Positions 45,441 to 55,982 of a DNA stretch of 64,000 nt are shown here, one piece after another. A program made the translations under genes and the position numbers. Source of the DNA: Phorcus lineatus (taxonomy: Eukaryota > Mollusca > Gastropoda > Trochida > Trochidae); contig OV121088.1 in NCBI GenBank assembly GCA_921293015.1, positions 21,179,645-21,243,644 of the forward strand, in the 5' to 3' direction. The notes below the pieces were generated by a model. That model worked only from the letters and a program-made list of their open reading frames with translations. It made no database searches and was not told the origin of the DNA. Within the stretch, counting starts at the first letter, position 1, and every line of letters begins with the position of its first letter.

Positions 45441-48265
45441 CAGTGTCACAAACAAAGAATTCCCTTGCACACCACTTTCCATAACAAACAATCAGTAGAT
45501 AACCACTCCCACACTTCTGAAAGCGCAGCATGCTAGCATCTTCCTACATGTGGTTTGGACTTGCCATCGGAACACACCCTGTCTACTACTTCATCTATCC
45601 ACCAACAAACATTAAAAACAAAACATAAAAAAATATATAAAAAAAAAAAAAAAAAATTCAGGATGCTGTAATTTAGTGACGAATGAATGTCTCAGCGGAA
45701 TGTTTGAACAGATCTTAAACAAGTTTTCACGAACGGTTGCATTTTGATCAACGTCGCATTTTCATCAACTTAGCGTAACCTGTAGATAAAGCGGTTCAGC
45801 TGACTGACGAAACACTTGCCATCTTTACCAAACAATCTGAAAACATTCTAGCCCAATCGGACCAGAACTGTTGGCCGAGGTTGTGATTCATGCAATCTTC
45901 ATGCAAGTTGTTATTCCACAAGAAGGTGACTCACTTTGAATCAATAATGAGTGTCCATGTCCTAAATGTGTTGTGTGAACATTGGTACTCTTCTGCAGTG
46001 TGAGCACATACATTCTCATGTTCCGAATTCGTTTTAAAAAGAAAAACATTCGTTGTTATAGAAATCATAAAATATTATTTCAACGCATTTTAGAAAACGT
46101 TGGGGTCAAAATACACAACACGTGTTAATATTATTATATATATTTTACAAAACATATTTTGAAATTACAATGTTATAAGATAATCTAGTAATTTGAGTTT
46201 TTGCATTTTGAACGCCAGTGTTGCATAAATCTCCTTCAGTACGATGAATGTAATATTCAAGTATGACATAGGAATCTCGGGGTCTGTTTTAACATCCTGT
46301 CATAAACGTTATTTTTGGATGAATGATGCTTGTAAAAGTCAACCTGAACTTAACACCAATTTACATGATATTTTCATAAGATTGAAAGTAATAAAAGAAA
46401 CTTTTGTTATGCAGCTGTATTACAACGTTATTTTAAAAAATCGCATTGGAACATATTGCAAATGTTCATAATCGTCGCAATATCAGCTTAACACTTTGTA
46501 CTTAACATGCTTCTGAGAGGCGACGTTTCTTATGCCGTTCAGTATAAGTATCCCATATAGTTATTTACCACATCACTCCTGAGTAAGCACGAAATAACGA
46601 TTTTCACAATAAAAAAGTTGTTATCCAGAAAAGTTTACTTTTCTTATGTATGTCACTTTTACATTCCCTTTAAAGACCTCTTCAAGAAACGAAACGCAAA
46701 AATAATTTGAGAATTTTGGATATGAATACAACTATAATATTTATTTCCAAAACGTCACTGTTGTGTTGTTGTTTACAGCTTAAACGCAAAAACGGGACAA
46801 GTGAGACTGCCTTCTATGCCGACTTATGAAAACAAATACACCACAACAAATAATGTTGTGTTGGATTATTCTATGTCTAGAGACATGTGAATTATTACCT
46901 TCTTACCATTAAATTCTCTGATATTTTTGCTCCAAATGTAAAGCAATATATTCTTGAAAAAAAGGCTTATGCGTTTCTTTAGTTGAAGAGTATACATTGT
47001 ACATGTCATGACACAGAATAGACCCTTAATTTGACTTTGCACATGCATTATTTACACTGTAAATTCAAAATCATATTATGATCATTATGCCTGCATATCA
47101 ATATCACCTCAGAACAAACGAGAAACTCTTTTTCGCCCTAATTTACCACCGATACGCTTAAGAAATTTAGTAAAGTATTATTTCTAACGGGTTTTCGGTA
47201 AAAAAAAACCCATCAATATATATTACAGTAATTTATTTCAAAGTAAAAATTGAAGCAGCAATAGCAGTGAAAATGAATAAGAGTCTTTCTATCGATTTAT
47301 TATGAAAAGGTAGCCATTTGCATATTCTCATTATCAACTACATCCCAAGACACGAAAACAACTTGAAGAAAATGTTAATCGTTCAAAATTACAATGAGTA
47401 TTTGTATTGCTCCCTTCTCACATTCGTGTTGCTCCACAATTATGATTACAATACATCCATGTTTACATTTGTCTCGTCTTCGATTCGAGCAATATACATT
47501 GTACATGTCTGTGACATCAACCCGGTATCAACACACGAACACGGGGAAGCACATATTCTTCAAACCATGTCCACACCTTCATGTAGTTAAACAGTACACA
47601 AGCAGTAAAATGAACATAGAGAAGAGTTTGCTTTGAATAACATCCCAACGAAATATTGTTCTCTTTTCGAAAGAACTTGGCGACAAACAGAGTCGTGAAA
47701 TTTCAGCTGACAACAACAACAAAGCTGCTAAGTTTTGTAAAGGGAGCTCCCCTTAATTACAAACGTACATACCTTAAAAATAATTCCGCTTGAAAGAAAC
47801 TGAATCTCAAAAAGTAAAACATTTCTTCATTATGTTATTTTCATAATATAGTACGTCAACATGCCATACTTTCAGAGTTCCTTCAGCGTCCTGACGTCAA
47901 TGCAACATAACTTTGCTATTATCTATTGTATATGTAGTGATGTAGTGAATTATTCATTCTTACGTGAAATGGATATCATATTTTCAACCGTGCAATATGT
48001 TTATTGATTTGATGTAATGGTAATGATGAATATAACCTTTCGTATAGAGATATTGTGATTGCATGAAACACATTACTTAGCAGTATTTCAAGTGTCACGC
48101 ATATCAAGCATTCATAATAATGTGGCAACCCGGGTCTACAGGATTGGTAAGTGCTGACATTGTGACCCTCTGACCATATAGTAGAACTTACAATCAAGAA
48201 TGAAGATAGCGAAGAAGGACTGCGGCATCATTATAATGCATGAGTAGCCAGCTAGTAATAGGGAT
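45441..48265. other. No feature recognised (2.8 kb)
   Basis: AT-rich, with an A-rich run at 45627-45656. Short ORFs on both strands show no family motif. Confidence 0.4.
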
Positions 48266-48269
48266 TTCA

Positions 48270-48625
48270 TAACATTTTCAGTTCAAGGTGTTTGATTTGC
48301 CTTGATGTTGTCTTGTGAAATGTGAAATGGTGTCGCCCCTAAACATAAACATATCACTGTAATGTCAAATGATGTGACACCTGACTCTCATATCATGTTT
48401 CTAGAATATCAAATAGTTTGGGTCATGGCATCTATCATGTTCCTGGATTTCAGTTTGTATACTACCAAACACTCATGTAATGTTCTGGGATTGTAACAAA
48501 GGTTTGGATCTAGCACTGATAACTAACTTTGAAGTCTCGTCACCTAACACTTTTCATGTCCTGGAATGTGACAAGGTGTACAACCTGACATGTATCAAGT
48601 TTGGGGATGTCACATGGACACTGTT
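48270..48625. repeat. About 42-bp degenerate minisatellite
   Basis: Recurrent TCATGTTCCTGGAATGTCAC-like text followed by AAGGTTTGG and CACT; about seven weak units. Confidence 0.5.
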
Positions 48626-48649
48626 CCTGTAAAGAGCTGATTCTTTAAA

Positions 48650-48810
48650 ATAACCTGTCCTCAGAAACGGACCTGTTTTTAAAGATAAACTGAAAACACA
48701 TATTTTAGGATGAAATTATATAATCAACCTAATCTGGTTTTTGTCATTTGTTAATTTTACTAGTATGAACATAAAGCAGGATACGGGGGAGTCTGAAGTG
48801 AGGTGGTAAA
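48650..48810 (+). mobile_element. Possible short LINE C-terminal fragment
   Basis: PVFKDKLKTHILG (about 48673-48711) resembles the FKxKLKTHLF end of L2/CR1-type LINEs. Too short to be sure. Confidence 0.35.
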
Positions 48811-49010
48811 TTATTTGCCTTAGGTCTTAATATTACTGATCGAACTCCTGGAATAATCACTTTCGTCCTTTAAAACCCCATGAAGGGTAAAATTTTAAAC
48901 TTCTACAGGTCCTCGATAAAAATCTATATAGAGTTCAAATGTTAACATCAAACAGACCACACCCTTCAATAATGTTTCCTTGCATCTATGCACGTTTTAG
49001 ATAATAGTTT

Positions 49011-49350
49011 CCAAACGGGTGAGGGGGCGGGATAGCTCAGTGGTTAGCGCGTTCGGCTTCGGATCAGGAGGTACGTGGTTCGAATCCCGCCAGGGGCTCG
49101 GTAACTTTGTCTGCAGTAGAGAACTGTTCTACACGCAGTCAGGTTTGGGTGCAATGCTACACTGAAATTCAGCGCAGTACCACCCATGGTTCGCTAGTTT
49201 CAGCCGATGCTCGCAGGTTTCACCGCAATGCATAGCCACTATAGTGTTGCGGGCTTTCTCCCTGCAATAATACTAGCAGCCGCGATATAAGTGAAATAAT
49301 CTTGAAAGCGGCGTTAAACACCAACTCACCTCACCTCACCAAACGGGTGA
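49011..49350 (+). mobile_element. tRNA-derived SINE with 12-bp target duplication
   Basis: The SINE body is 49023-49338. Pol III boxes are clear: A box TAGCTCAGTGG (49033-49043) and B box GGTTCGAATCC (49077-49087). The anticodon-arm text GGCTTCGGATC recalls tRNA-Arg(TCG). A non-tRNA body follows, ending GGCGTTAAACACCAACTCACC with CTCACC repeats. CCAAACGGGTGA flanks both sides (49011-49022 and 49339-49350) without mismatch, so insertion was recent. It is not a working tRNA gene, because the acceptor and T stems do not pair properly. Confidence 0.93.
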
Positions 49351-50050
49351 CCTTGACATTTGCATCGATAGAAAATATGCTATTGTTTATGATAAAAATC
49401 GTCGCCTTGATCCCAAGCTGTCTGCAACGTTCTGGTATAAATGGTTTTCACTATTGTGGCTCTTTTTATACACGGAAGTCTTACCCAACGCTTTCTTGAA
49501 ATTGACTCATTTTCAAAATAATTCTTAACGTATGCTGCTAGGATCATAGTTGTATTGTCGTACATTAAAAACAAAAACATGTTTAAGTATACATATACTA
49601 TTATCACTGAAATTAATGAGACTTTGAGTGGGACATTTGGTATTGAATTATGTGACAATTATTGACTTAATACATTTGGAATAAAAAAGCTTTTGTGATA
49701 ATAATGTTATAATAAAGAACGTAAAAGAACGGTAAATTGCATAGAAGCTTCATGTAACACGACGATAAAATCTTCTCTAATCTAAAGAGGAGCGGAACTC
49801 TCTCACAGACACTTCCAACACCTACCTGGCACATTGTCCCATTTCAGTCGGCTACAATAATCTTCAGCTCGAGCCACAGGCAGCAATGTTTCCGTTTGGT
49901 CCAAAGCACGAGCTTGCACTTTACATTACACATCATTCAAACTCAACACCATCTTAATTTTGTCAAATATGCTGATGTATAGCGTTTCAAACAGACACTT
50001 GAATCAAAGCGTTCAGTGGAATGTCTTAGACTTCCGTGTGTGAGCGAACT
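49351..50050. other. No feature recognised
   Basis: AT-rich sequence between a SINE and the candidate promoter. Confidence 0.4.
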
Positions 50051-50061
50051 GAAACTGTTTG

Positions 50062-50190
50062 AGGGGGCGGAGTTGAGGCGCACGAAGAGAGCAAGCGAGA
50101 GAGAACTAGAGAAGTAGAGACTCAAGTCACATATAAAACACGTGAACAACTCGCTCAGTTCACTCTGTTACAAAGAATACAATCCTGATG
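50062..50190 (+). promoter_or_regulatory. Candidate core promoter (GC box, TATA, initiator)
   Basis: GGGGGCGGAG (about 50063-50072) resembles an Sp1 box. TATAAAA lies at 50132-50138, overlapped closely by CACGTG. TCAGTTC at 50155-50161 fits the TCAKTY initiator, with the A (+1) at 50157, 25 bp from the TATA start. An ATG follows at +32. The spacing is right for a pol II core promoter. Confidence 0.45.
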
Positions 50191-50460
50191 GACCAATTTC
50201 GAGAATATAGTATGTCAGTTATGATACACAGCTGTTATGAAGAAAACTTGGTTGGTGCTGGCGTCGATAAGCAAAGTGGACATCGATACGGAAAAATTAA
50301 TGGTTTCTACATTTGCTTTAATATTTTAACGTTTCCTTTTAGCAATCTTGTTATTTGTTTTGTTTTTATGAACGAGGGTAGGATTTGTTTCTTTACAGAA
50401 CTAAAACATTATAGCAGTGGAATATGTAACTCATCCAAAATGTTCATACATTATTATTAG
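50188..50460 (+). CDS. Unrecognised 90-codon ORF or first exon downstream of the candidate promoter
   Basis: The frame starts MDQFREYSMSVMIHSCYEEN 31 bases after the predicted start site. It has a hydrophilic beginning, then a hydrophobic stretch (ICFNILTFPFSNLVICFVF, about residues 44-62) and a short tail. A possible donor (GG|GTAGGA, near 50374) would end a first exon after the hydrophobic part. I do not recognise the product. Its only support is the promoter geometry; it may be chance. Host gene, retroelement leader or no gene are all possible. Confidence 0.25.
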   Translation: MDQFREYSMSVMIHSCYEENLVGAGVDKQSGHRYGKINGFYICFNILTFPFSNLVICFVFMNEGRICFFTELKHYSSGICNSSKMFIHYY

Positions 50461-51890
50461 ACTTGGGCCACAGTTTAACCAAACTTACAATTGATATCCC
50501 TCATTGGCTACGATTTTTCCTTCTGAAGAAGAATATGTGACCTTAAATAGGGACTACGGAGTCATCACATCTACGAATTATGATCTTAATTCGTTAAACG
50601 GTAAGTTCACAACATTTCAGTTTTCTAGGCCTTTGCATTGTAGAAAATAAGATAAATTAGGTTTTCAGGGCGGGTTACCTTTGTTGATTTTGGTAAGGAG
50701 CCACAGATACAATTTATAATTTCGATTGCCAAAGGGATATATACACAAGATTTCAATTATTTGAAGCTTTTTGAGAAGAAGGCGAAAATATTACGAACGG
50801 ATTGACGCTGGACGCCATGCAATGTAATAAGCCCATCAGGCCAAATGAACTAAATTGTTTATCAATATATTTCCATGAAACTTTACACGTATCAAGTAAA
50901 GGGGAGAAATGTGTCTTTTTCCTTTAAGGATTTGAAAATGATGTTTATTTGAATGTTCATTGACATGTTTGGTCAAGGCAAGGTGTTCCACGTCAGAGAC
51001 ATTGCCTTTTGCTATAGACTAAGGCAAAGGATATTAAACTTTAAATTTCTTAATATCTCTTTCAAGCATATAGTTCTGTTTATCAGGACTATTTCTCTGC
51101 ATAACACCCGTATACACTCCGTATATCTCCACAATCTCAGCCATGGCCAAAACGATACAAGACTCGACGCAGAGAAATATAAGTAAATTGATAAAAAGAC
51201 CAGCTGATGTGACACTGCACGTTACCGGGTCTGATATCTTCGATCTGTGCTCACGTCAGTTCATATGATCTCGATTATTTCTAACGGCGTCAAGCTGACG
51301 TTAAAAAATAAACATCATACATGTTTTATATTACAAAACCTTAATCTTTGTATCAAATTTGACATATGCTCAGCCACTCATTCCACGGTTGTAACAAAAC
51401 ATTATAATGGACGTTGTATAAGAAAAGGGGAAAAGAGATGAAGAGTCTGTTCTGCAAACACAACAGCTTGTCGTCACTGTTAGAAAGGAACTCATCAAAC
51501 ACTCTCTTTTCTCCACCTATTCCAAGCCCTCGTCGTAAAGCCACAACGTGCAGTATAATGTAGAAGAATATGGGTATTAATGAGTTTTGTGACGCTGATC
51601 GAGAGTAACTTATCTATCCAAGAAAGCGATACATTTTTCATTTTCAATAACCTGTACAGCCGTATCTGTAATGCTGGGGATAAAGCAAGTGAGCAGTGCT
51701 CCGTGCCAATTGGGTTAAACGATCGACTCTTGAAGCAGCCACAGTCTGCTACTAAGCCTGACTGTCAGTATCAGTGCACTTCACTTTGTGCGGGAATATG
51801 TCGGCTGTAGACAATGATAATTCATACGCCATCTAAAGGTTGTGGATATGCTGTCTTTAGTTTGTAAAAGTTTGCATTCAGGCAGTGGGT
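50461..51890. other. No feature recognised
   Basis: AT-rich. Frames at 50953-51186 and 51580-51810 were checked; the second ends in a small Cys cluster, but nothing supports a gene. Confidence 0.35.
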
Positions 51891-51894
51891 CTGT

Positions 51895-52015
51895 CGTCTG
51901 TATTCTAACGTTAGTTCGTCTGTATTCTAACGTTAGTTCGTCTGTATTCTAACGTTAGTTCGTCTGTATTCTAACGTTAGTTCGTCTGTATTCTAACGTT
52001 AGTTCGTCTGTATTC
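51895..52015. repeat. 22-bp tandem repeat carrying CTAACGTTAG
   Basis: Five perfect copies and partial ends of GTCTGTATTCTAACGTTAGT+TC. CTAACGTTAG, a palindrome with Myb-like AACGTT, recurs at 51905, 51927, 51949, 51971 and 51993. Confidence 0.97.
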
Positions 52016-52480
52016 GGTCGTGAATAGGCCGTCTGACAGCAGTGAATAGGCCGTATTAAGGCCGACATTAATAGAGCTGTTTCAATCTTTTAATTTCACT
52101 CTTAATATCTTTCAACCTTCGGGTTCTGTTATATCATAATCTCGATCTCGATTTTCTTTGAGCTCCTATATTGCTACCATCAAAAACCAGCAATAAACAT
52201 ACAACAATGTTATGGTCTCACAGGTGTCAGTTCTCAAGATATCATAAACAATACAAGCAACGATGTCTTAACACATTTATCTTGTAAGTTTTAAAATGGG
52301 TGTGCCCTTCATAAGAAAACCCATCAAAATCTTAATCTTGCAATCCAAATTTTTTATTATTAATTGTGATTTTAAATTATGTCACATATCTACGAATTTG
52401 TTGTAACTGGCATAGCAGTAAGGAGTACCAGTGTACAAGAGTTAATTATCGTGTTATACTGAAGTTTACATGTAAACTGA
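52016..52480. other. No feature seen
   Basis: AT-rich spacer. Confidence 0.4.
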
Positions 52481-52489
52481 GCAAAAATG

Positions 52490-53395
52490 AAAAATTGACA
52501 CCCGGGCTTTTTGTGACTAGATTTTTGATATTATGTTTAAGACATTTTTTGGGGTTATGCTATGGACAGAAATCCTTGACATCAACAGTAAACAAGAGTA
52601 CGTCTCCCCAATCTCTATTACATTGTGTATTGTGAAGTGTTCATTAACGGTTGTGGCCTCCTCTAGCGTCTCGTACCGCCATACAAAGTCTCCTACCCGA
52701 GTAGCCATTACTCAACAAGAGCACGTTGAAGATCTTACTTAAGTCTGTGGTTGACGAACACATCGACCCAGCTCGTCACAGTTGTGCTCGATAGGAATGA
52801 GGTCGGGGGCACGCCACGGCCAGTCCAGGAGTTGGACACCGGCATTTCTTAAGAAATTAAGAACTACCGTGTGGGGTCGAGCGTTGTCTTGCTTAACGTC
52901 TCTGCATAAACGAAAGCAGAACAGATTTCAAAACCTTATACCTGAACTGGACAGCACAGTTCCCTTGAACAACAACAAGAGAAAAACGTACATTAGCGCA
53001 AAACGAAACCAAAACCATGACGCTGCCACCACCAAATCCGTCAACTTCACGGACGTGGACTTGAGCATGACGTTCACCTCTTTTGCGTTACACTTGGGCC
53101 CTGCCGTCGGCAAATCTTTAGGTGAATCGAGGTTTGTCACTGAAGACAACCCAATTCTAGTTTTTTGTTTTTGTTTTTGTTCCAGTGCCAACACAATTCG
53201 GCTACGACAATGAAGAGTCAAAATTGGTTCATTGGAGTCTCCGGGCGCGAAGTCCAGCAGCTTGTAAGCGATTTCTGACAGTTCGTGCAGATACCCTTCC
53301 ACCAAACATCTCTGTACTTGTGGAGGTTGCAGTGACAAATCTGTTTCTAAGTTTATGTAATGTGATAGTTAACATTTATGTTAAGTGTTGAAGCC
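52490..53395 (-). mobile_element. Tc1-like transposon relic, minus strand
   Basis: The minus-strand text gives SARTVRNRLQAAGLRAR (about 53290-53240), VVFSD (about 53150) and GGGSVMV (near 53030). QDNARPHTVVLNFLRNAGVQ and APDLIPIEHNCDELGR follow (52897-52760), then RRLCMAVRDARGGHN (about 52690-52650). These are the middle and end of a Tc1 transposase. The last Asp and Glu are 32 residues apart where Tc1 has 34, suggesting a two-codon loss. The N-terminus and matching right inverted repeat were not found. Several frame changes; inactive. Confidence 0.85.
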
Positions 53396-53399
53396 CAAT

Positions 53400-54610
53400 A
53401 TAGGAATATTTGAAATGCACTCTGAAATTCCAATTCCGTTTCTTTAAAACAGCATAATTACTACTCCGAATAAATACTTTACTTGGTATATGTGACGAAT
53501 TTTAGGTTATATAAACGTCTTAAAAACTACCAATATTTCGCCATTGATTAACAATTGGAGGACACCAACCCATATCACTTATTACAGCACTGTTTGGTGC
53601 CAGTTCACGCAGTCCAAGAAAAAAACGGTTTTGTAGAGCTTCTATACATAAAGTTTTTTATGTGAACCAAACGGATATGCCGTAGATAATGGTAGACCGA
53701 ACCATCAGCTAAAATAACTTGGAAAATGCATGACATGCTCTGTCAGCAGTAAACCTAGATAATCATAACAATCAGTGATTTCCAGTTTTATATCACTACA
53801 TCGAAATAAGACTACTTCTTTGGATTGAAGGACCTGAGAAATGAACAACTTTGGATTTGGTATTACTAATATAACAGTAATCATATTTGATACACAACCA
53901 ATTATGTAAACAATCTAACATAATGTTTAAATCATTCGCATTCTCAGCAATTAAAACAATATCATCCGTATAAGCTTAAACTCGAATGTTGATACAGACG
54001 ACAACTTTAACAACTAAATATAAATTATTGAGTACCCGAATTTTGGATGGGCGTGATCACTACCTTAAACCAACTTGATGGCAAGCATCCAGTTACAAAG
54101 GAGGTGGAAAACAGTTATGTAGATATAAGACGCACTTCTCGTTGATCAATATATCGACGGGGATGTTATCGAAATCATAGGACTTTCCTGCTTCTTCAAC
54201 CACTCTCCTAACTTCGTCAACAGATATGGTCACATTAAAGACTTTTCTTGTTGTCCATTTGTTCGTAATTATCAGAGGAGTTACAGTTCAGAAGGTCGCT
54301 GTATGCCTTACAACAAGACTCGAACCCAACAATGACGTCATTACTAAGACGTCCGTCCTTACAACTTACTTCCATCGGAATGTTCTTCCATTTTTCACTT
54401 CCGACAATCTGTCCAATTTTCCTCCAGAACTCTCCGCTGCTGGAGCTACGAGTTCTTCTAATTCTTGTATATTACGACGAGTGTAATCACGTTTTGCTTT
54501 CTGTACTTGCTGATCAAAATATGTTCTTTTAGAAACATGAATACTTTTAAAAACACATTTTCTAGGCCCGTGATACCTACTCCACTGTTTCTCACCACTG
54601 CACAATTCAT
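53400..54610 (-). mobile_element. LINE relic, minus strand (RTE/Ingi-like style)
   Basis: From the right: VQKAKRDYTRRNIQELEE (about 54500), then in another frame FWRKIGQIVGSEKWKNIPMEV (about 54420) and FESCCKAYSDLL (about 54310). The palm box survives as AYTDDIVLIAENANDLN (about 53972-53920), with T in place of A. Toward the left, RSTIIYG and ELAPNSAVISDMGW (about 53590) resemble LINE C-termini with a DMGW motif. Many frame changes; old. Clade assignment is tentative. Confidence 0.75.
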
Positions 54611-55485
54611 TCCACAGGGCAGGTAAACTATCACACCACCATTATGTTGCCCGATTACGTTGTTATTTCTGTATTTCTGCAAGATGTTACAGTGTAACGA
54701 AATCTAACCTTAGATGAGACCCGTTTTTCCGACAGAAAGATACAACAGTATGATAATCAAGCCAACGAAAGCAAGAGAGTTGTAGACAATAAATAAACAG
54801 CTAATAACAATTAACTATACCCGTAAATAAACAATCAACAATCATTCTAGCGTAATGCCAACTCAGACCTTGAAATAACAGGACAAGGCTAATTGTCGTC
54901 TTAACTAGTGTACATCGATCAGAACAGATCAACACTAACGTGACGTAACAGGGGGCTAGCGGGGCGGGTGGACTGATAGGAAATAAATAGAGATGAATAA
55001 ACACGGTAGAGGAAGAATAAGTTCTTATAGATATAGATACTAACACCGTTATCAAGCAAGTGATTCATATACACCGAAACGTCGCATTTCGTGCCTACCC
55101 AGTTGAACGTGTTCTTCTTCATCAGTCGAGTGTTTTCGATAGTTAAAAAAAGAAAGCTCCAGGAATATGGGAAACTTTCTATGTACATGGTACGGGCTTG
55201 TATCCCCTCTACTAGGCGCGATGGGCCTACCTACAATAGACATTGCCAGCACTAATAGATAGCCTGTGATCTGGATGTCTCTCACCTTAAGCTTATCGGC
55301 GAACCCGACCGTCATATCATTAACTCACTACTGAAAACGATTCCAAAACTGAAATCTACACTTAAAATAACATATATTACAACAGTTTCAAATCCCTACT
55401 AAATTATGTTCGGGATGGAGAGTGAGTTGATGACCAGGGACATACAGAAATATAAAAAACACTAGTTATAAGATTTTTGAACTGT
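54611..55485. other. No feature recognised
   Basis: Overlapping minus-strand short ORFs show no motif. Confidence 0.4.
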
Positions 55486-55489
55486 CTAT

Positions 55490-55925
55490 ACCAGTGTAGC
55501 TGTGTTGTATGGAGTCCCTCCGTCTATACCACAAGACTTGTTGTATGGGGTTGTTACTGTCTATGCCACTGGAGGTGTGTTGTATTGGGTTCCTACTGTC
55601 TATGCCACTGGAGGTTTGTTGTAAGAGGTTCCTAATGTCTATACCACTGGAAGTGTGTCGTATGGGATTCCTACTGTCTTTACCACAGGACTTGTTGTAT
55701 TGGGTTCCTACTGTCTATACCACTGGAGGTGTGATGTACTTGGTTCCTACCGTCTATACCACTGTAGTTTATTGGGCCCCTATTGTCTACACCACTGGAT
55801 GTGTGTTGTATTGAGTTCCTATTATTAAAACACTGGAGGTGTGTTGTAAAGGGTTCCAACTGTCTATACCACTGCAGTTGCGTTGTATGGGGGATTTAAC
55901 CAGGGAGGTGTGCTTTCTTGGGTTC
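55490..55925. repeat. 39-bp minisatellite
   Basis: About ten copies of GGGTTCCTACTGTCTATACC, ACTGGAGGTGTGTTGTATT with substitutions; the plus-strand frame through it is a repeat artefact. Confidence 0.92.

Positions 55926-55981
<56 letters not shown>
55926..55981. repeat. (ACT)n microsatellite
   Basis: Uninterrupted trinucleotide run growing out of the CCTACT of the adjacent minisatellite. Confidence 0.97.

Positions 55982-55982
<1 letters not shown>

Noticed and set aside
49023-49098. A tRNA gene
   Set aside because: A and B boxes are present but the acceptor and T stems do not pair properly, and a SINE body, tail and target duplication follow.
51580-51810. Small Cys-containing protein (ends CQYQCTSLCAGIC)
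   Set aside because: No signal peptide, no family spacing and no supporting promoter or splice evidence beyond a weak acceptor.
52782-53391. Plus- and minus-strand ORFs of 68-143 codons
   Set aside because: Shadows and frame pieces of the minus-strand Tc1 transposase relic.
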